From NCBI RefSeq assembly GCF_014779795.1, contig NZ_JACXZS010000004.1:62001-126000 (forward strand): 64,000 nucleotides of DNA, given 5' to 3'. The position numbers were made by a program, and so were the translations under genes. This DNA is from Microbacterium helvum (GTDB lineage: Bacteria > Actinomycetota > Actinomycetes > Actinomycetales > Microbacteriaceae). The notes beneath the pieces are model-generated. The model was not told the origin of the DNA. It ran no database searches and saw only the letters and a program-made list of their open reading frames with translations. Below, one piece after another: positions 45,833-54,492 of the stretch (the first letter of the stretch is position 1; each line of letters opens with the position of its first letter).

Positions 45833-46390
45833 ATGAGCTCTCGTACTGATGCTCCTCTGTCGCGCACCCGCTTGCGCAAGATCGCCGTAGCCGGAGTGCT
45901 CGTCGCCTGCGTCTCGCTCGGCGTCGACGCCGCGCGGGCCGCACCGGCGACCACCGCGGCGTCGGCAGAGGTCGTGCCCCGAGGCGGCGACTGGGTGTGG
46001 CCGGTCCACCCGTTCCGGTTGGAACGACCGTTCGTCGCGCCGCCGCACGAGTACGGTCCGGGGCATCGCGGCGTCGACCTGCGCCCGCTCGAGGGATCCA
46101 TCGTGGTGGCTCCGGCTGCCGGCGTCGTCGCGTTCTCGGGGCAGGTGGCGGGGCGTGGCATCCTGACCATCGATCACGGCAACGGGCTGGTCACGACCCT
46201 CGAGCCTGTCGAGTCGCCGCTCGCCGCCGGGGCGATCGTCGCGCGCGGCGAGGCGGCGGGCACGGTGTCGACGGGCGGGCACTCCGCCCCTGGAACCGTG
46301 CACTTCGGTGTGCGTCTGGACGGCGAGTACATCAATCCGATGCTGCTGCTCGGCGGGGTGCCGCGGGCGATCCTGCTCCCCTGCTGCTGA
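45833..46390 (+). CDS. Secreted M23-family (LytM-like) protein, probably catalytically altered
   Basis: 185 residues. A signal sequence (about 12-40, ending VDAARAAP) precedes a LytM domain. The first zinc motif is intact (H78-R-G-V-D82 in GPGHRGVDLRP). The usual HxH motif is TVHFGV, with T155 in place of the first His while the zinc-ligand His (H157) remains. Such changes are seen in non-catalytic M23 proteins that act as amidase activators (EnvC type). The start ATG 45833 is uncertain. It is divergent from rpsB and its stop lies 3 bases from the xerC stop. Confidence 0.82.
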   Translation: MSSRTDAPLSRTRLRKIAVAGVLVACVSLGVDAARAAPATTAASAEVVPRGGDWVWPVHPFRLERPFVAPPHEYGPGHRGVDLRPLEGSIVVAPAAGVVAFSGQVAGRGILTIDHGNGLVTTLEPVESPLAAGAIVARGEAAGTVSTGGHSAPGTVHFGVRLDGEYINPMLLLGGVPRAILLPCC

Positions 46391-46393
46391 GCC

Positions 46394-47305
46394 TCACGCC
46401 CGAGGGTGCGCCAGTCGATATGAGGCGGTGAGGCGCTCGCTGGAGACGTGCGTGTAGATCTGGGTGGTGCCGAGACTCGCATGCCCGAGGATCTCCTGCA
46501 CGGCGCGCAGATCGGCCCCGCCGTCGAGAAGGTGTGTCGCCGCAGAGTGGCGCAGCGCGTGCGGTCCCACCTGGGCGCCGAGCTCGGGGCCCAGCTCCTT
46601 CGATACGAGGTCGTACACAGCGCGCGGTCCGAGGCGGCCGCCGCGGGCGCCGAGGAAGAGCGCGGATGCCGCACCGCCGGTGGCCGGATCCGTCCTGGCC
46701 GCGAGGGTCGGACGTCCGCGCACCAGGTACGCCTCCACCGCGCGAAGCGCGGGAAGACCGAACGGCACGACGCGCTCTTTGGATCCCTTGCCGAGGACGC
46801 GAGCGGTCCGGCGCTCGCGATCGAGGTCGTCGATGTCGAGGCCGCACAGTTCCGACACGCGCACGGCTGCCCCGTAGAGCAGTTCCAGCACAGCATGATC
46901 TCGCAGCGCGACGGGGTCTCCGTCGGCAGCGGACTGCTCGAGTCGCGCGAGCACGCCGTCGAGGGAGTGCGCTGTTGCGACCTTCGGCAGAGTCTTGCCG
47001 CGCTTGGGCGTCACCAGCCGCAGACTCGGATCCGACTCGATCCGGTCCGTCTCAGCGGCCCACGCGAAGAAGCCGCGCACTGCCGCCGTCCGCCGCGCGA
47101 TGGTCGCGCGGCTGTCGCCGCGCTGAACCGCCTGCCAGAGCCAATCGCGCAGCGCCTCGAGGTCCACCGCCGCCAGCTCACCGTCGTCGCACGCGGCGAT
47201 CAGCCCGGCGAGATCCGACCGATACGCACGAACGGTCGCGGGCGACAGCCGGCGCACCTGTTCGAGGTGACGCAGGTACGCCTCGACGGCCTCGGCGATC
47301 CTCAT
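46394..47305 (-). CDS. xerC: Tyrosine recombinase XerC
   Basis: 303 residues. Resolves chromosome dimers at dif together with XerD. All catalytic residues are present: R149, K173, H249, R252, H275 and nucleophile Y284 (in ALRHSAATHLL and THVSSERLT). The N-terminal SAM-like domain (about 1-95) is normal. In actinobacteria this gene usually sits beside dprA, as here, and it is presumably the housekeeping recombinase, not an integrase. No phage or element is attached. Confidence 0.96.
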   Translation of the reverse strand: MRIAEAVEAYLRHLEQVRRLSPATVRAYRSDLAGLIAACDDGELAAVDLEALRDWLWQAVQRGDSRATIARRTAAVRGFFAWAAETDRIESDPSLRLVTPKRGKTLPKVATAHSLDGVLARLEQSAADGDPVALRDHAVLELLYGAAVRVSELCGLDIDDLDRERRTARVLGKGSKERVVPFGLPALRAVEAYLVRGRPTLAARTDPATGGAASALFLGARGGRLGPRAVYDLVSKELGPELGAQVGPHALRHSAATHLLDGGADLRAVQEILGHASLGTTQIYTHVSSERLTASYRLAHPRA

Positions 47306-47365
47306 GCCCCCAGCATGCCGCGCCGATGCTCTGAGGCTCCTGCGACGCCCCGAGCGGCCGCAGGG

Positions 47366-48562
47366 TCAGCTCCGGCTCGCGACGAGGCGCCAGCCGTCCG
47401 GCTCCGCCTCGACGCTCCCCTCGAGGCGGAGCATGCCCAGGATCGCCCGCACGTCGTCCACCGACATGCCGGCTCGACGCGCCACATCCACGACGTCTCG
47501 CCGAAGTCGCACGCTGAGCGCATCCCTCACTCGCGTGGCGTCGTCCGTTCGCGCGCTGCCGGCGACAGACGGCACGTCCTCCGATCCCGGTGCCGCAGGC
47601 CACGCGCCCAACAGTTCCCTGACGTCGTCCGGGCTCGTGATGCATGCCGCGCCGCTGCGGATCAGCCGATGCGTCCCGACGGACGTCGGTGTCGAGATGG
47701 GACCGGGCACGGCCCCCAGCGCCCGTCCGAGCTGCGCGGCGTGGTTCGCGGTGTTCAGCGATCCGCTGCGCCCGCCGGCCTCGACGACGATGGTGGCGGT
47801 GGTCAGGGCGGCGATCAGTCGATTGCGCTGGAGGAAGCGCCACTTCGTGGGTGCGGACCCGCAGGGCACTTCGCTCACGACGGCGCCGGTCTTCGCGATG
47901 TCGTCGATGAGCTGGGTGTGCCCGGCCGGATACGCGCGTTCCGCGCCGCCCGCCAGCAGGGCGACGGTCAGCCCCTGGGCGCCGAGTACCGCACGGTGCG
48001 CGGCGCCGTCGATCCCATAGGCGCCTCCTGACACCACGGGGATCCCGCTGCCTGCCAGCTCCGCAGCCAGTTCGCGCGCCACGAGGTCGCCGTACCCCGA
48101 TGCCGCCCGAGCGCCGACGATCGCAACCGACGGCTGCAGCCCTGCGAGCACGGCGGCGTCCCCCCGCACCCATAGGCACAGCGGCGCATGCACGTCGAGG
48201 TCGTCGAGCTGCTGCGGCCAGCACGCGTCACGGCGGGTGACGACGGTGATGCCTCGCGCACCGGCGACCCGCAGAGTGTCGGCGACCGTCCGTGCCGACA
48301 ATCGGGGCAGCCAGCGCTTGCGGGCCTCGGTCAGCTCGCGCCCGCTGACCTCGTCGACCGGCGTGCCGCGCAGCATGGCGTCGAGGGCCTCGACAGGGCC
48401 ACGGCATGCCAGCATCCGGCCGGCGACGGAGTCCCCCGGCTCGATGAGATGGCACCAGACGATGAGCGCGTACAGCTCCAGCGCGTCCTCATCGGGCAGC
48501 TCGTGCCCCAGCGGCGCCAGGGCGGCTTGCGCGACGGCGGGTGAGAGGTCGAACGTGATCAC
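47366..48562 (-). CDS. dprA: DNA-processing protein DprA
   Basis: 398 residues, GTG 48562. Loads RecA on ssDNA in transformation. N-terminal SAM-like domain (about 1-95), Rossmann-like domain with VAIVGARAASGYGDLVAREL and PVVSGGAYGIDGAAHRAVLG near residue 190, LIRSGAACITSPDDVRELLG, and a C-terminal winged-helix (MSVDDVRAILGMLRLEGSVE). Overlaps the comM stop by 4 bases. Competence is not shown; dprA is widely kept in actinobacteria. Confidence 0.95.
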   Translation of the reverse strand: MITFDLSPAVAQAALAPLGHELPDEDALELYALIVWCHLIEPGDSVAGRMLACRGPVEALDAMLRGTPVDEVSGRELTEARKRWLPRLSARTVADTLRVAGARGITVVTRRDACWPQQLDDLDVHAPLCLWVRGDAAVLAGLQPSVAIVGARAASGYGDLVARELAAELAGSGIPVVSGGAYGIDGAAHRAVLGAQGLTVALLAGGAERAYPAGHTQLIDDIAKTGAVVSEVPCGSAPTKWRFLQRNRLIAALTTATIVVEAGGRSGSLNTANHAAQLGRALGAVPGPISTPTSVGTHRLIRSGAACITSPDDVRELLGAWPAAPGSEDVPSVAGSARTDDATRVRDALSVRLRRDVVDVARRAGMSVDDVRAILGMLRLEGSVEAEPDGWRLVASRS

Positions 48563-50082
48563 AGCGCGATTCCCTTCTTCAGGTAGAGCGCGCGACCGAT
48601 GTGGTCCGCGCCGAGCCGGCCGGCGCCGTCGATGTCAGCGAGCGACCAGGCGACTCTCAGCACGCGATCGAATCCGCGAAGCGTCAGCGCGCCACGGTTG
48701 AGCGCGGCGTCCAGGGGGCGGCGGACGATGGGTTCCGGGGCGACCGGCCCCTCTCGCAGCCACATGCCCGGGACGTCGGCATTGACCCGCCACGCGGTGC
48801 CGCGCAGCCGATGGGCCGCTCTGGCCCGAGCCTCTGCCACCCGCTCGCGCGCGTCGGCGGTCGAGGTCGCGGGTGCCGTGCCGCGCTGCGCGACCGACAC
48901 GCGCGCCAGCGTCAGCTCGATGTCCATCCGGTCCAGCAGCGGCCCGGACAGGCGCCCGAGGTAGCGCCGGATCGCGGCAGGCGGGCAGGCGCAGTCGCCG
49001 CCGCGGATGCCGTAGTTGCCGCACGGGCACGGGTTCGTGGCGAGGACGAGCTGGAACCGCGCCGGGTACTCCGCCTGCGCACCGGCGCGATGGATCGCGA
49101 TCGTTCCGGTCTCCAGCGGCTGTCGCAGCGCATCGAGCACCGACGCCGGAAACTCGCCGGCCTCGTCCAGGAACAGTACGCCTTCACTGGCGCGCGCGAT
49201 CGCACCGGGCCGGACCACACGCGAGCCGCCGCCCACGAGCGCGGCCACGGATGCGCTGTGATGCGGCGCTTCGAACGGCGGAGTCCGTGACAGCTCCACG
49301 ACGCGCGCGCCGGAGAGACTGCGGATCGACGCGCTCGCGAGCGCGGCGCGGTCGTCCAGTTCGGGGAGGATGCCCGGCAGCCGACGCGCGAGCATGGTCT
49401 TGCCGGCGCCGGGCGGGCCGCACATCAGCAGATGATGCCCGCCGGCGGCCGCCACGATGAGAGCGTCGACGGCATCCCGCTGTCCGATGACATCCGCCAG
49501 ATCGAGCGCATCCTCGCGGGCCGGGGCCTCGTCGCTCAGCTCGACGGGGTCGTCGTCGGGTACCTCCACCTCGCCGCCGTGCCACGAGACGACCTGCGCC
49601 AGGTTGACCGCCGCCAGCACCTCCATGCCCTCGACCAGTGCCGCCTCAGCCCCGTTCGCGTGCGGGACGACCACGCGGCGCAGCCCTGCCCGGCGCGCGG
49701 CCACGACTGCCGGCAGCACTCCCGGTACCGGGCGCAGCCGCCCGTCGAGCCCCAGCTCGCCCAGGTGCACGGTCGCCGCGAGGGATGCGGCATCCATCCC
49801 GTTCTCGGTGGCCAGCGACGCGAGCGCGATCGCGACGTCGAAACCGGAGCCCTGCTTGGGCAGGCTCGCCGGCGACAGGTTCACGGTCAGCCTGCGGCGC
49901 GGCAGCGCGGTGCCGCTGTTCACGCACGCGTTGTGCACGCGCTGCACCGCCTCGCCGAGGGCCTTGTCGGCCAGCCCGATGATGCGGAAGTCCGGCTGCT
50001 GGTTGGACAGATCGGCCTCGACCTCGACGACCTCGCCCTCGGCGCCGACGAGCGACACCGCCCACGTGCGAGCGACGCTCAC
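48559..50082 (-). CDS. comM: YifB/ComM-family Mg-chelatase-like ATPase
   Basis: 507 residues, GTG 50082. ATPase with a fused Lon-like protease domain at the N-terminus (about 1-170; the catalytic Ser region lies in NLSPASLPKQGSGFDVAIAL) and an AAA+ module with Walker A GPPGAGKTMLARRLPG (about 224), Walker B-like LFLDEAGEF, and sensor regions. ComM promotes branch migration in natural transformation of Gram-negatives; here it overlaps dprA and yraN by 4 bases each. Confidence 0.95.
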   Translation of the reverse strand: MSVARTWAVSLVGAEGEVVEVEADLSNQQPDFRIIGLADKALGEAVQRVHNACVNSGTALPRRRLTVNLSPASLPKQGSGFDVAIALASLATENGMDAASLAATVHLGELGLDGRLRPVPGVLPAVVAARRAGLRRVVVPHANGAEAALVEGMEVLAAVNLAQVVSWHGGEVEVPDDDPVELSDEAPAREDALDLADVIGQRDAVDALIVAAAGGHHLLMCGPPGAGKTMLARRLPGILPELDDRAALASASIRSLSGARVVELSRTPPFEAPHHSASVAALVGGGSRVVRPGAIARASEGVLFLDEAGEFPASVLDALRQPLETGTIAIHRAGAQAEYPARFQLVLATNPCPCGNYGIRGGDCACPPAAIRRYLGRLSGPLLDRMDIELTLARVSVAQRGTAPATSTADARERVAEARARAAHRLRGTAWRVNADVPGMWLREGPVAPEPIVRRPLDAALNRGALTLRGFDRVLRVAWSLADIDGAGRLGADHIGRALYLKKGIAL

Positions 50083-50447
50083 GGCACCTCCACGTCGACG
50101 AGATGCTCCAGCGCTGCCGTTCCGGGCTCGGGACCGATGATCCCGACCGCGTCGATGCGCAGTCGCCGTCCCTGCATCAGCTCGCGGTGCTCCCCCGCCC
50201 ACGCCATCGCGAGCCGCCAGAGCCGAGCCCGCTTGCGTGCGTCGATCGCCTCGAACGGATGCCCGTACGCCTCGCCGCGGCGCGTCTTGACCTCGACCAC
50301 GACGACATGCCGCGCGTCGGCCACGACGAGGTCGATCTCACCGCCCCGGCATCGCCAATTGCGTGCGAGGACCGTGTACCCGAGTTCGGTGAGGTAGCGC
50401 GCGGCGCGGTCCTCGCCCGCGCGCCCGAGTTCGTCCTTCTCTGCCAT
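50079..50447 (-). CDS. yraN: YraN family (UPF0102) nuclease-like protein
   Basis: 122 residues. The restriction-endonuclease-like core GGEIDLVVAD (E37, D39) and VVVVEVKTRRG (E52, K54) with GRAGEDRAARYL before it matches the UPF0102 family. Some members are suspected Holliday-junction-type nucleases; function is unproven. ATG 50447 is chosen; the frame is open further upstream. Stop overlaps comM (GTGA). Confidence 0.93.
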   Translation of the reverse strand: MAEKDELGRAGEDRAARYLTELGYTVLARNWRCRGGEIDLVVADARHVVVVEVKTRRGEAYGHPFEAIDARKRARLWRLAMAWAGEHRELMQGRRLRIDAVGIIGPEPGTAALEHLVDVEVP

Positions 50448-50549
50448 TCCGGCATCGTCGCGCGAGGAGCGTTCCCCGCGGACGCCGGGCGGCGGCATCC
50501 GTTCACAACTCCCGAAAGCTCCGCAGACGACGGGGCTGGGGAGGAAGGG

Positions 50550-50873
50550 TCAGGTGTCGAGCGAGAGCTCTTCGGGAAGGTGGAAGTCCCGGCGCGAGAG
50601 CTCTTCGACGTTGACGTCCTTGAACGTCAGCACCCGGACCGCCTTGACGAATCGGTCGGCGCGGTAGATGTCCCACACCCAGACGTCCGACATCGAGATC
50701 TCGAAGTAGAAGTCGTGCTCGGTGTCGCGACGCACCACGTTGACCTCGTTCGCGAGGTAGAACCGGCGCTCGGTCTCGATCACATACTGGAACTGGGATA
50801 CGACGTCGCGGTACTCGCGGTACAGAGCGAGCTCGAGCTCACGGTCGTAGTCTTCGAACACCTCGTCGTCCAT
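50550..50873 (-). CDS. DUF2469 family protein
   Basis: 107 residues, highly acidic and rich in aromatics: MDDEVFEDYDRELELALYRE, then YVIETERRFYLANEVNVV and FEISMSDVWVWDIYRADRF. This is a compact single-domain family restricted to actinobacteria and nearly always between rnhB and yraN, as here. No function has been established. A TAGGAT box lies 9 bases before the ATG, so it may have its own promoter in addition to read-through. Confidence 0.9.
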   Translation of the reverse strand: MDDEVFEDYDRELELALYREYRDVVSQFQYVIETERRFYLANEVNVVRRDTEHDFYFEISMSDVWVWDIYRADRFVKAVRVLTFKDVNVEELSRRDFHLPEELSLDT

Positions 50874-50938
50874 GGTGTCTCCATCCTAGGACCGAGAAGG
50901 GATGCCGCACCCCGCGTTGCGCGGGCGGCGAACGCTCC

Positions 50939-51598
50939 TCAGAACAGCGTCGGCGCGTCGGAGATCGACCAGGAGGCGCGATGATGACGACTGATCCCGT
51001 GCTCGCGGATCGCAGCCCGGTGGTCCGGGCTCGCGTACCCCTTGTTGCGGGACCAGCCGTAGGCCGGCAGCTCGCCGTGCAGCTCGGTCATGAGATCGTC
51101 GCGCGCGACCTTCGCGATGACCGAGGCGGCGGCAGCCGACGCGCAGTCACGGTCGGCCTTGATCACGGGCCGGATCGTCAGAGCCCACTCCCCCGCCGGG
51201 GAGATGTAGTCGTAGTTGCCGTCCAGGATCACGATCGCGTCCTCGACGACGACTCCTTGCGCGCGAAGCTCGGCGAGGGCCCGCACCGAGGCGAGCCCCA
51301 GCGCGCGCATGATGCCGATCTCGTCGATCTCCTGCGAGCTCGCCCAGCCCACGGCGCTCGCCGCGACCCACGACGCGGCGCGGGCGGCGACATCGTGACG
51401 CCTCAATTCGGGCACGAGCTTGGAATCGCGCAGCCCCTGCGGGATCCGCTTGCGCGAGCGCGGCGCGTCGACCACCGCCGCGCCCACCGCGACAGGGCCG
51501 GCGAGGGCGCCGCGCCCGACCTCGTCGCACGCGATCACGAGCGTGTGCTCGCGAAGCAGGCGGCGTTCGAGCGTGAGCCGCGGCTCGGCGACGGTCAT
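50939..51598 (-). CDS. rnhB: Ribonuclease HII
   Basis: 219 residues. Removes ribonucleotides from DNA. The metal-site D25 and E26 lie in ACDEVGRGALAGPV, further acidic residues in AIVILDGNYDYIS and VIKADRDCASAAAASVIAKV. The last part YGWSRNKGYASPDHRAAIRE matches the family. ATG 51598 overlaps the lepB stop by 4 bases (ATGA), so the two are translationally coupled. Confidence 0.97.
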   Translation of the reverse strand: MTVAEPRLTLERRLLREHTLVIACDEVGRGALAGPVAVGAAVVDAPRSRKRIPQGLRDSKLVPELRRHDVAARAASWVAASAVGWASSQEIDEIGIMRALGLASVRALAELRAQGVVVEDAIVILDGNYDYISPAGEWALTIRPVIKADRDCASAAAASVIAKVARDDLMTELHGELPAYGWSRNKGYASPDHRAAIREHGISRHHRASWSISDAPTLF

Positions 51599-52377
51599 TC
51601 GTCGCCGTCGCCTCCGTCGGGCGCCGGGACACCGGCGAAGACGTCGTGGTGGAAGTCGAGCACGCCGAACCGGTCGAAGGGCCACGTGATCAGGAACGCA
51701 CGCCCCACCACGTTGTCGATCGGAACGAACCCCTTGCCGGGCTGGTCCATGTGGAACCGCGAGTCGGCGGACCGGTTGCGGTTGTCGCCCAGCATCCACA
51801 GCGAGCCGTCCGGGACGGTCACGTCGAAGGACTCCTTGGACGCCGGGTCGTCCGCAGCGACGTTGATGTAGGCCCTCTCGTCGATCGGCACGCCGTTGAC
51901 GCTGATCTGCCCGAGCGCGTTGCAGCACACGACGTGGTCACCGGGGATCCCGATGATGCGCTTGACCAGATGGTCGTCGCTGTCAGGTGCGGCGAGTCCC
52001 ACGAGCGACAGCACCCATTCGAACGCCTCGACCACGGGCGGGCGCGCGGGGGCGGTGCTGGGCGGAAGCCAGCCGCCGGGGTCGCGGAACACGATGATGT
52101 CGCCGCGCTCGTAACCGCCGAAGCGGGGTGTGATCTCGTCGACGAGGATCCTGTCCTGGACGAGGAGGGTGTCTTCCATCGACCCGGACGGGATGTAGAA
52201 CGACCGGACGAGGAACGTCTTGACCACGAGCGACACGAGCACCGCGATCAGGACGATCACGACCACGTCGCGCAGGAACACGAGCCAGCCGCGCCGCCGC
52301 GGCTGGACCGTCGCGGCCGCCGCCTCGGCCCCGTCGGCGGGCGACGGTTCGGCCGGGGCAGACTTCTCAGTCGTCAT
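51595..52377 (-). CDS. lepB: Signal peptidase I
   Basis: 260 residues. Cleaves signal peptides of secreted proteins. One N-terminal anchor (about 31-53), catalytic S66 in YIPSGSMEDTL and K139 in DDHLVKRIIGIPGDHV, plus the conserved GDNRNRSADSR block near residue 215. The first 28 residues are an acidic/Ala-rich cytoplasmic tail. Follows rplS and precedes rnhB as in other actinobacteria; the rplS terminator lies between. Confidence 0.97.
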   Translation of the reverse strand: MTTEKSAPAEPSPADGAEAAAATVQPRRRGWLVFLRDVVVIVLIAVLVSLVVKTFLVRSFYIPSGSMEDTLLVQDRILVDEITPRFGGYERGDIIVFRDPGGWLPPSTAPARPPVVEAFEWVLSLVGLAAPDSDDHLVKRIIGIPGDHVVCCNALGQISVNGVPIDERAYINVAADDPASKESFDVTVPDGSLWMLGDNRNRSADSRFHMDQPGKGFVPIDNVVGRAFLITWPFDRFGVLDFHHDVFAGVPAPDGGDGDE

Positions 52378-52476
52378 CGAGATCCTCCGCGGGCGCCGTC
52401 GGTCGGCGAGCCCGTCTTCAAGGGTGACACACTCCGGACCCGTTGCCGCACGTTGGCGTGCTCGCGCCGCAGACGA

Positions 52477-52507
52477 CGAAGCCCCGGACCGCAGGTCCGG
52501 GGCTTCG
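52477..52507 (-). terminator. Terminator after rplS
   Basis: 14-bp perfect stem (52477-52490 with 52494-52507) with a 3-base loop, 18 bases past the rplS stop. It separates rplS from lepB. Confidence 0.85.
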
Positions 52508-52524
52508 CGCGCAAGGCGACGACG

Positions 52525-52872
52525 TCAGTTGTCGCGCTTCTCCTTGATCTTGGCCTTCTTGCCACGGAGGTTGCGCAGGTAGTAGAGCTTGGCGCGACGC
52601 ACGTCACCGCGGGTCACGACCTCGATGTGGTCGATGACCGGGGAGTGCACCGGGAACGTGCGCTCGACGCCGACCTGGAAGCTGATCTTGCGGACCGTGA
52701 AGGTCTCGCGCACGCCGTCGCCCGAGCGGCCGATGACGACGCCCTGGAAGACCTGGATGCGCGAGCGGTTGCCTTCGGTGATGTTGACGTGCACCTTGAC
52801 GGTGTCGCCGGCGTTGAAGGCGGGGATGTCGGAGCGGAGCGAAGCCGCGTCGACGGCGTCGAGGATCTGCAT
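52525..52872 (-). CDS. rplS: 50S ribosomal protein L19
   Basis: 115 residues. All family blocks are present ([80 protein letters not shown]). Usually directly downstream of trmD; here trmD is 9 kb away. ATG 52872 has GAGAGA upstream. Confidence 0.98.
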   Translation of the reverse strand: MQILDAVDAASLRSDIPAFNAGDTVKVHVNITEGNRSRIQVFQGVVIGRSGDGVRETFTVRKISFQVGVERTFPVHSPVIDHIEVVTRGDVRRAKLYYLRNLRGKKAKIKEKRDN

Positions 52873-53040
52873 GATCGTCTCTCTCTGCGGCCGCCACAGG
52901 TCGACCGCGGGAAGTGTTGTGAAGGATTGAGTGTGCCGCAGGCCTCCGGCGTGACGCCGTCCAGCTGGTTCCCCTGAGGCAGAACCGGTCAGGGCACAAA
53001 CAACTATTCTGCCACGGATGCCCCGTGGCTCCAAAACGCG

Positions 53041-53544
53041 TCAGCCGGCGGGCGGCGTCTGCTTCTCGGTGATGACGATGACCTCGCGCTCCGCTGATGC
53101 GGGGCCGTCCGCCGATCCCTGCGGCGGCGGGATGTAGGCCACTCCCTCGGTGGTGTGCAGCACGACGCGGGACGGCCGGGCCTCGCTCCACAGCTGCCAC
53201 AGCGCCAGCCAGAACAGCCCGACGCCGGCGACGATCGCGATGACCATGACCGGCGCCCACCAGGACTCGACGAAGAATCCGAGCGAGATCACCAGCCCGT
53301 GCCAGACGCTGAAGCCCAGCACGTCCCACCACGAGACCGCACGCTGCGCCCGCACCGTACCGCGTGCCCGCACCAGCAGCGTCAGCAGCAGCTGCCATAC
53401 GAACACACCGGGGATGGCGAGGAACAGGACCCAGAGGAACGCCCACCCGCCGGCGTTGAAGACCGCCCATCCCACGAGCAGCCACAGCGGAAGCAGGAAG
53501 GCTGCGGGAATCAGCCAGCCGAAGAATGCGCGACGCAGCCACAT
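53041..53544 (-). CDS. Hypothetical membrane protein
   Basis: 167 residues. Four hydrophobic helices are visible (FFGWLIPAAFLLPLWLLVGW, FLWVLFLAIPGVFVWQLLLT, VLGFSVWHGLVISLGFFVES, VMVIAIVAGVGLFWLALWQL). The N-terminus is basic, and the C-terminal 40 residues are polar (PPPQGSADGPASAEREV). Actinobacterial genomes have similar proteins near map or rplS, but no function is known. A TACCAT box 7 bases before the ATG suggests a leaderless transcript. It is not an MFS transporter by size. Confidence 0.72.
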   Translation of the reverse strand: MWLRRAFFGWLIPAAFLLPLWLLVGWAVFNAGGWAFLWVLFLAIPGVFVWQLLLTLLVRARGTVRAQRAVSWWDVLGFSVWHGLVISLGFFVESWWAPVMVIAIVAGVGLFWLALWQLWSEARPSRVVLHTTEGVAYIPPPQGSADGPASAEREVIVITEKQTPPAG

Positions 53545-53551
53545 GCCTCTG

Positions 53552-53557
53552 ATGGTA
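53552..53557 (-). promoter_or_regulatory. -10 box (TACCAT) of a leaderless promoter
   Basis: Minus-strand TACCAT 7 bases before ATG 53544; AGAGG also lies just ahead of the start, so the leaderless reading is only one option. Confidence 0.45.
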
Positions 53558-53664
53558 CGCCGCCGTCGCACCGGGGTGGGGCCGCTTGTGCGCGCCGCGG
53601 AGCATCCTCCCAGCCAGGCCGCCCTGCGCCCGGCAGAATGGAGGAAGGAACGAGAGGACTACCG

Positions 53665-54447
53665 ATGATCGAGTTGCGCACCCCTGCCGAGATCGAGGCG
53701 ATGAAGCCCGCCGGGCGGTTCGTCGCAGAGACACTGGCGACCCTGCGCGACGAGACCAAGGTGGGTACGAACCTCCTCGCGATCGACCGCCGCGCGCACG
53801 ACCTCATCCGCCGCGCCGGCGCCGAATCCTGTTACATCGACTACCACCCTTCCTTCGGCGCGAGCCCGTTCGGCAAGGTGATCTGCACATCGGTGAACGA
53901 TGCCGTGCTGCACGGTCTGCCGTTCGACTACTCGCTGCGCGACGGCGACCTCGTCTCTCTCGACTTCGCCGTCTCGGTGAACGGCTGGGTCGCCGACTCC
54001 GCCGTCTCTTTCGTCGTCGGCACTCCCCGTGACGAGGACCTCCAGATCATCGACACCACCGAACGCGCTCTGGATGCCGCCATCCAGGCGGCGATCGTCG
54101 GCAACCGCATCGGCGACATCTCCGCCGCGATCGCCGCCGTCGCCCACGGCGACGGCTACTCGATCAACACGGACTTCGGCGGTCACGGCGTCGGTCGCAT
54201 CATGCACGGAGACCCGCATGTTCCGAACGACGGCAAGGCCGGTCGCGGCTACCCGCTGCGCGACGGTCTCGTCATGGCGCTCGAGCCCTGGTTCCTGCAG
54301 ACGACCGACGAGCTCATCACCGACCCGGACGGCTGGACGCTGCGTTCCGTGGACGGCTCGCGCGGCGCCCACTCCGAGCACACCGTCGCCATCACCGCCG
54401 ACGGCCCCATCGTCCTGACCGATCGGTCCTGGCTGGGCGTCGACTGA
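53665..54447 (+). CDS. map: Type I methionine aminopeptidase
   Basis: 260 residues. Removes N-terminal Met. All five metal ligands are present: D100 (SLDFAVSVNG), D111 (VADSAVSF), H174 (GGHGVGR), E207 (ALEPW), E238 (SEHTVAI), with H83 for substrate. The N-terminus is short (no zinc-finger extension). ATG 53665 is about 4 bases after a purine-rich GAGAGGA. It is divergent from the membrane protein gene. Confidence 0.97.
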   Translation: MIELRTPAEIEAMKPAGRFVAETLATLRDETKVGTNLLAIDRRAHDLIRRAGAESCYIDYHPSFGASPFGKVICTSVNDAVLHGLPFDYSLRDGDLVSLDFAVSVNGWVADSAVSFVVGTPRDEDLQIIDTTERALDAAIQAAIVGNRIGDISAAIAAVAHGDGYSINTDFGGHGVGRIMHGDPHVPNDGKAGRGYPLRDGLVMALEPWFLQTTDELITDPDGWTLRSVDGSRGAHSEHTVAITADGPIVLTDRSWLGVD

Positions 54448-54462
54448 CACCAGGCAGTCGAC
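54439..54462. terminator. Hairpin at the map stop codon
   Basis: 8-bp perfect stem (54439-54446 with 54455-54462) that starts inside the stop-codon region of map. It lies in the gap to the convergent glgX copy and could be a weak terminator for both. Confidence 0.45.
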
Positions 54463-54492
54463 CCCACCCGGCGTGCGGTTCTGACGCGCGGC

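Noticed and set aside
46394..47305. A phage or integron integrase
   Set aside because: Length, catalytic residues and the dprA neighbour fit XerC; no element borders are visible.
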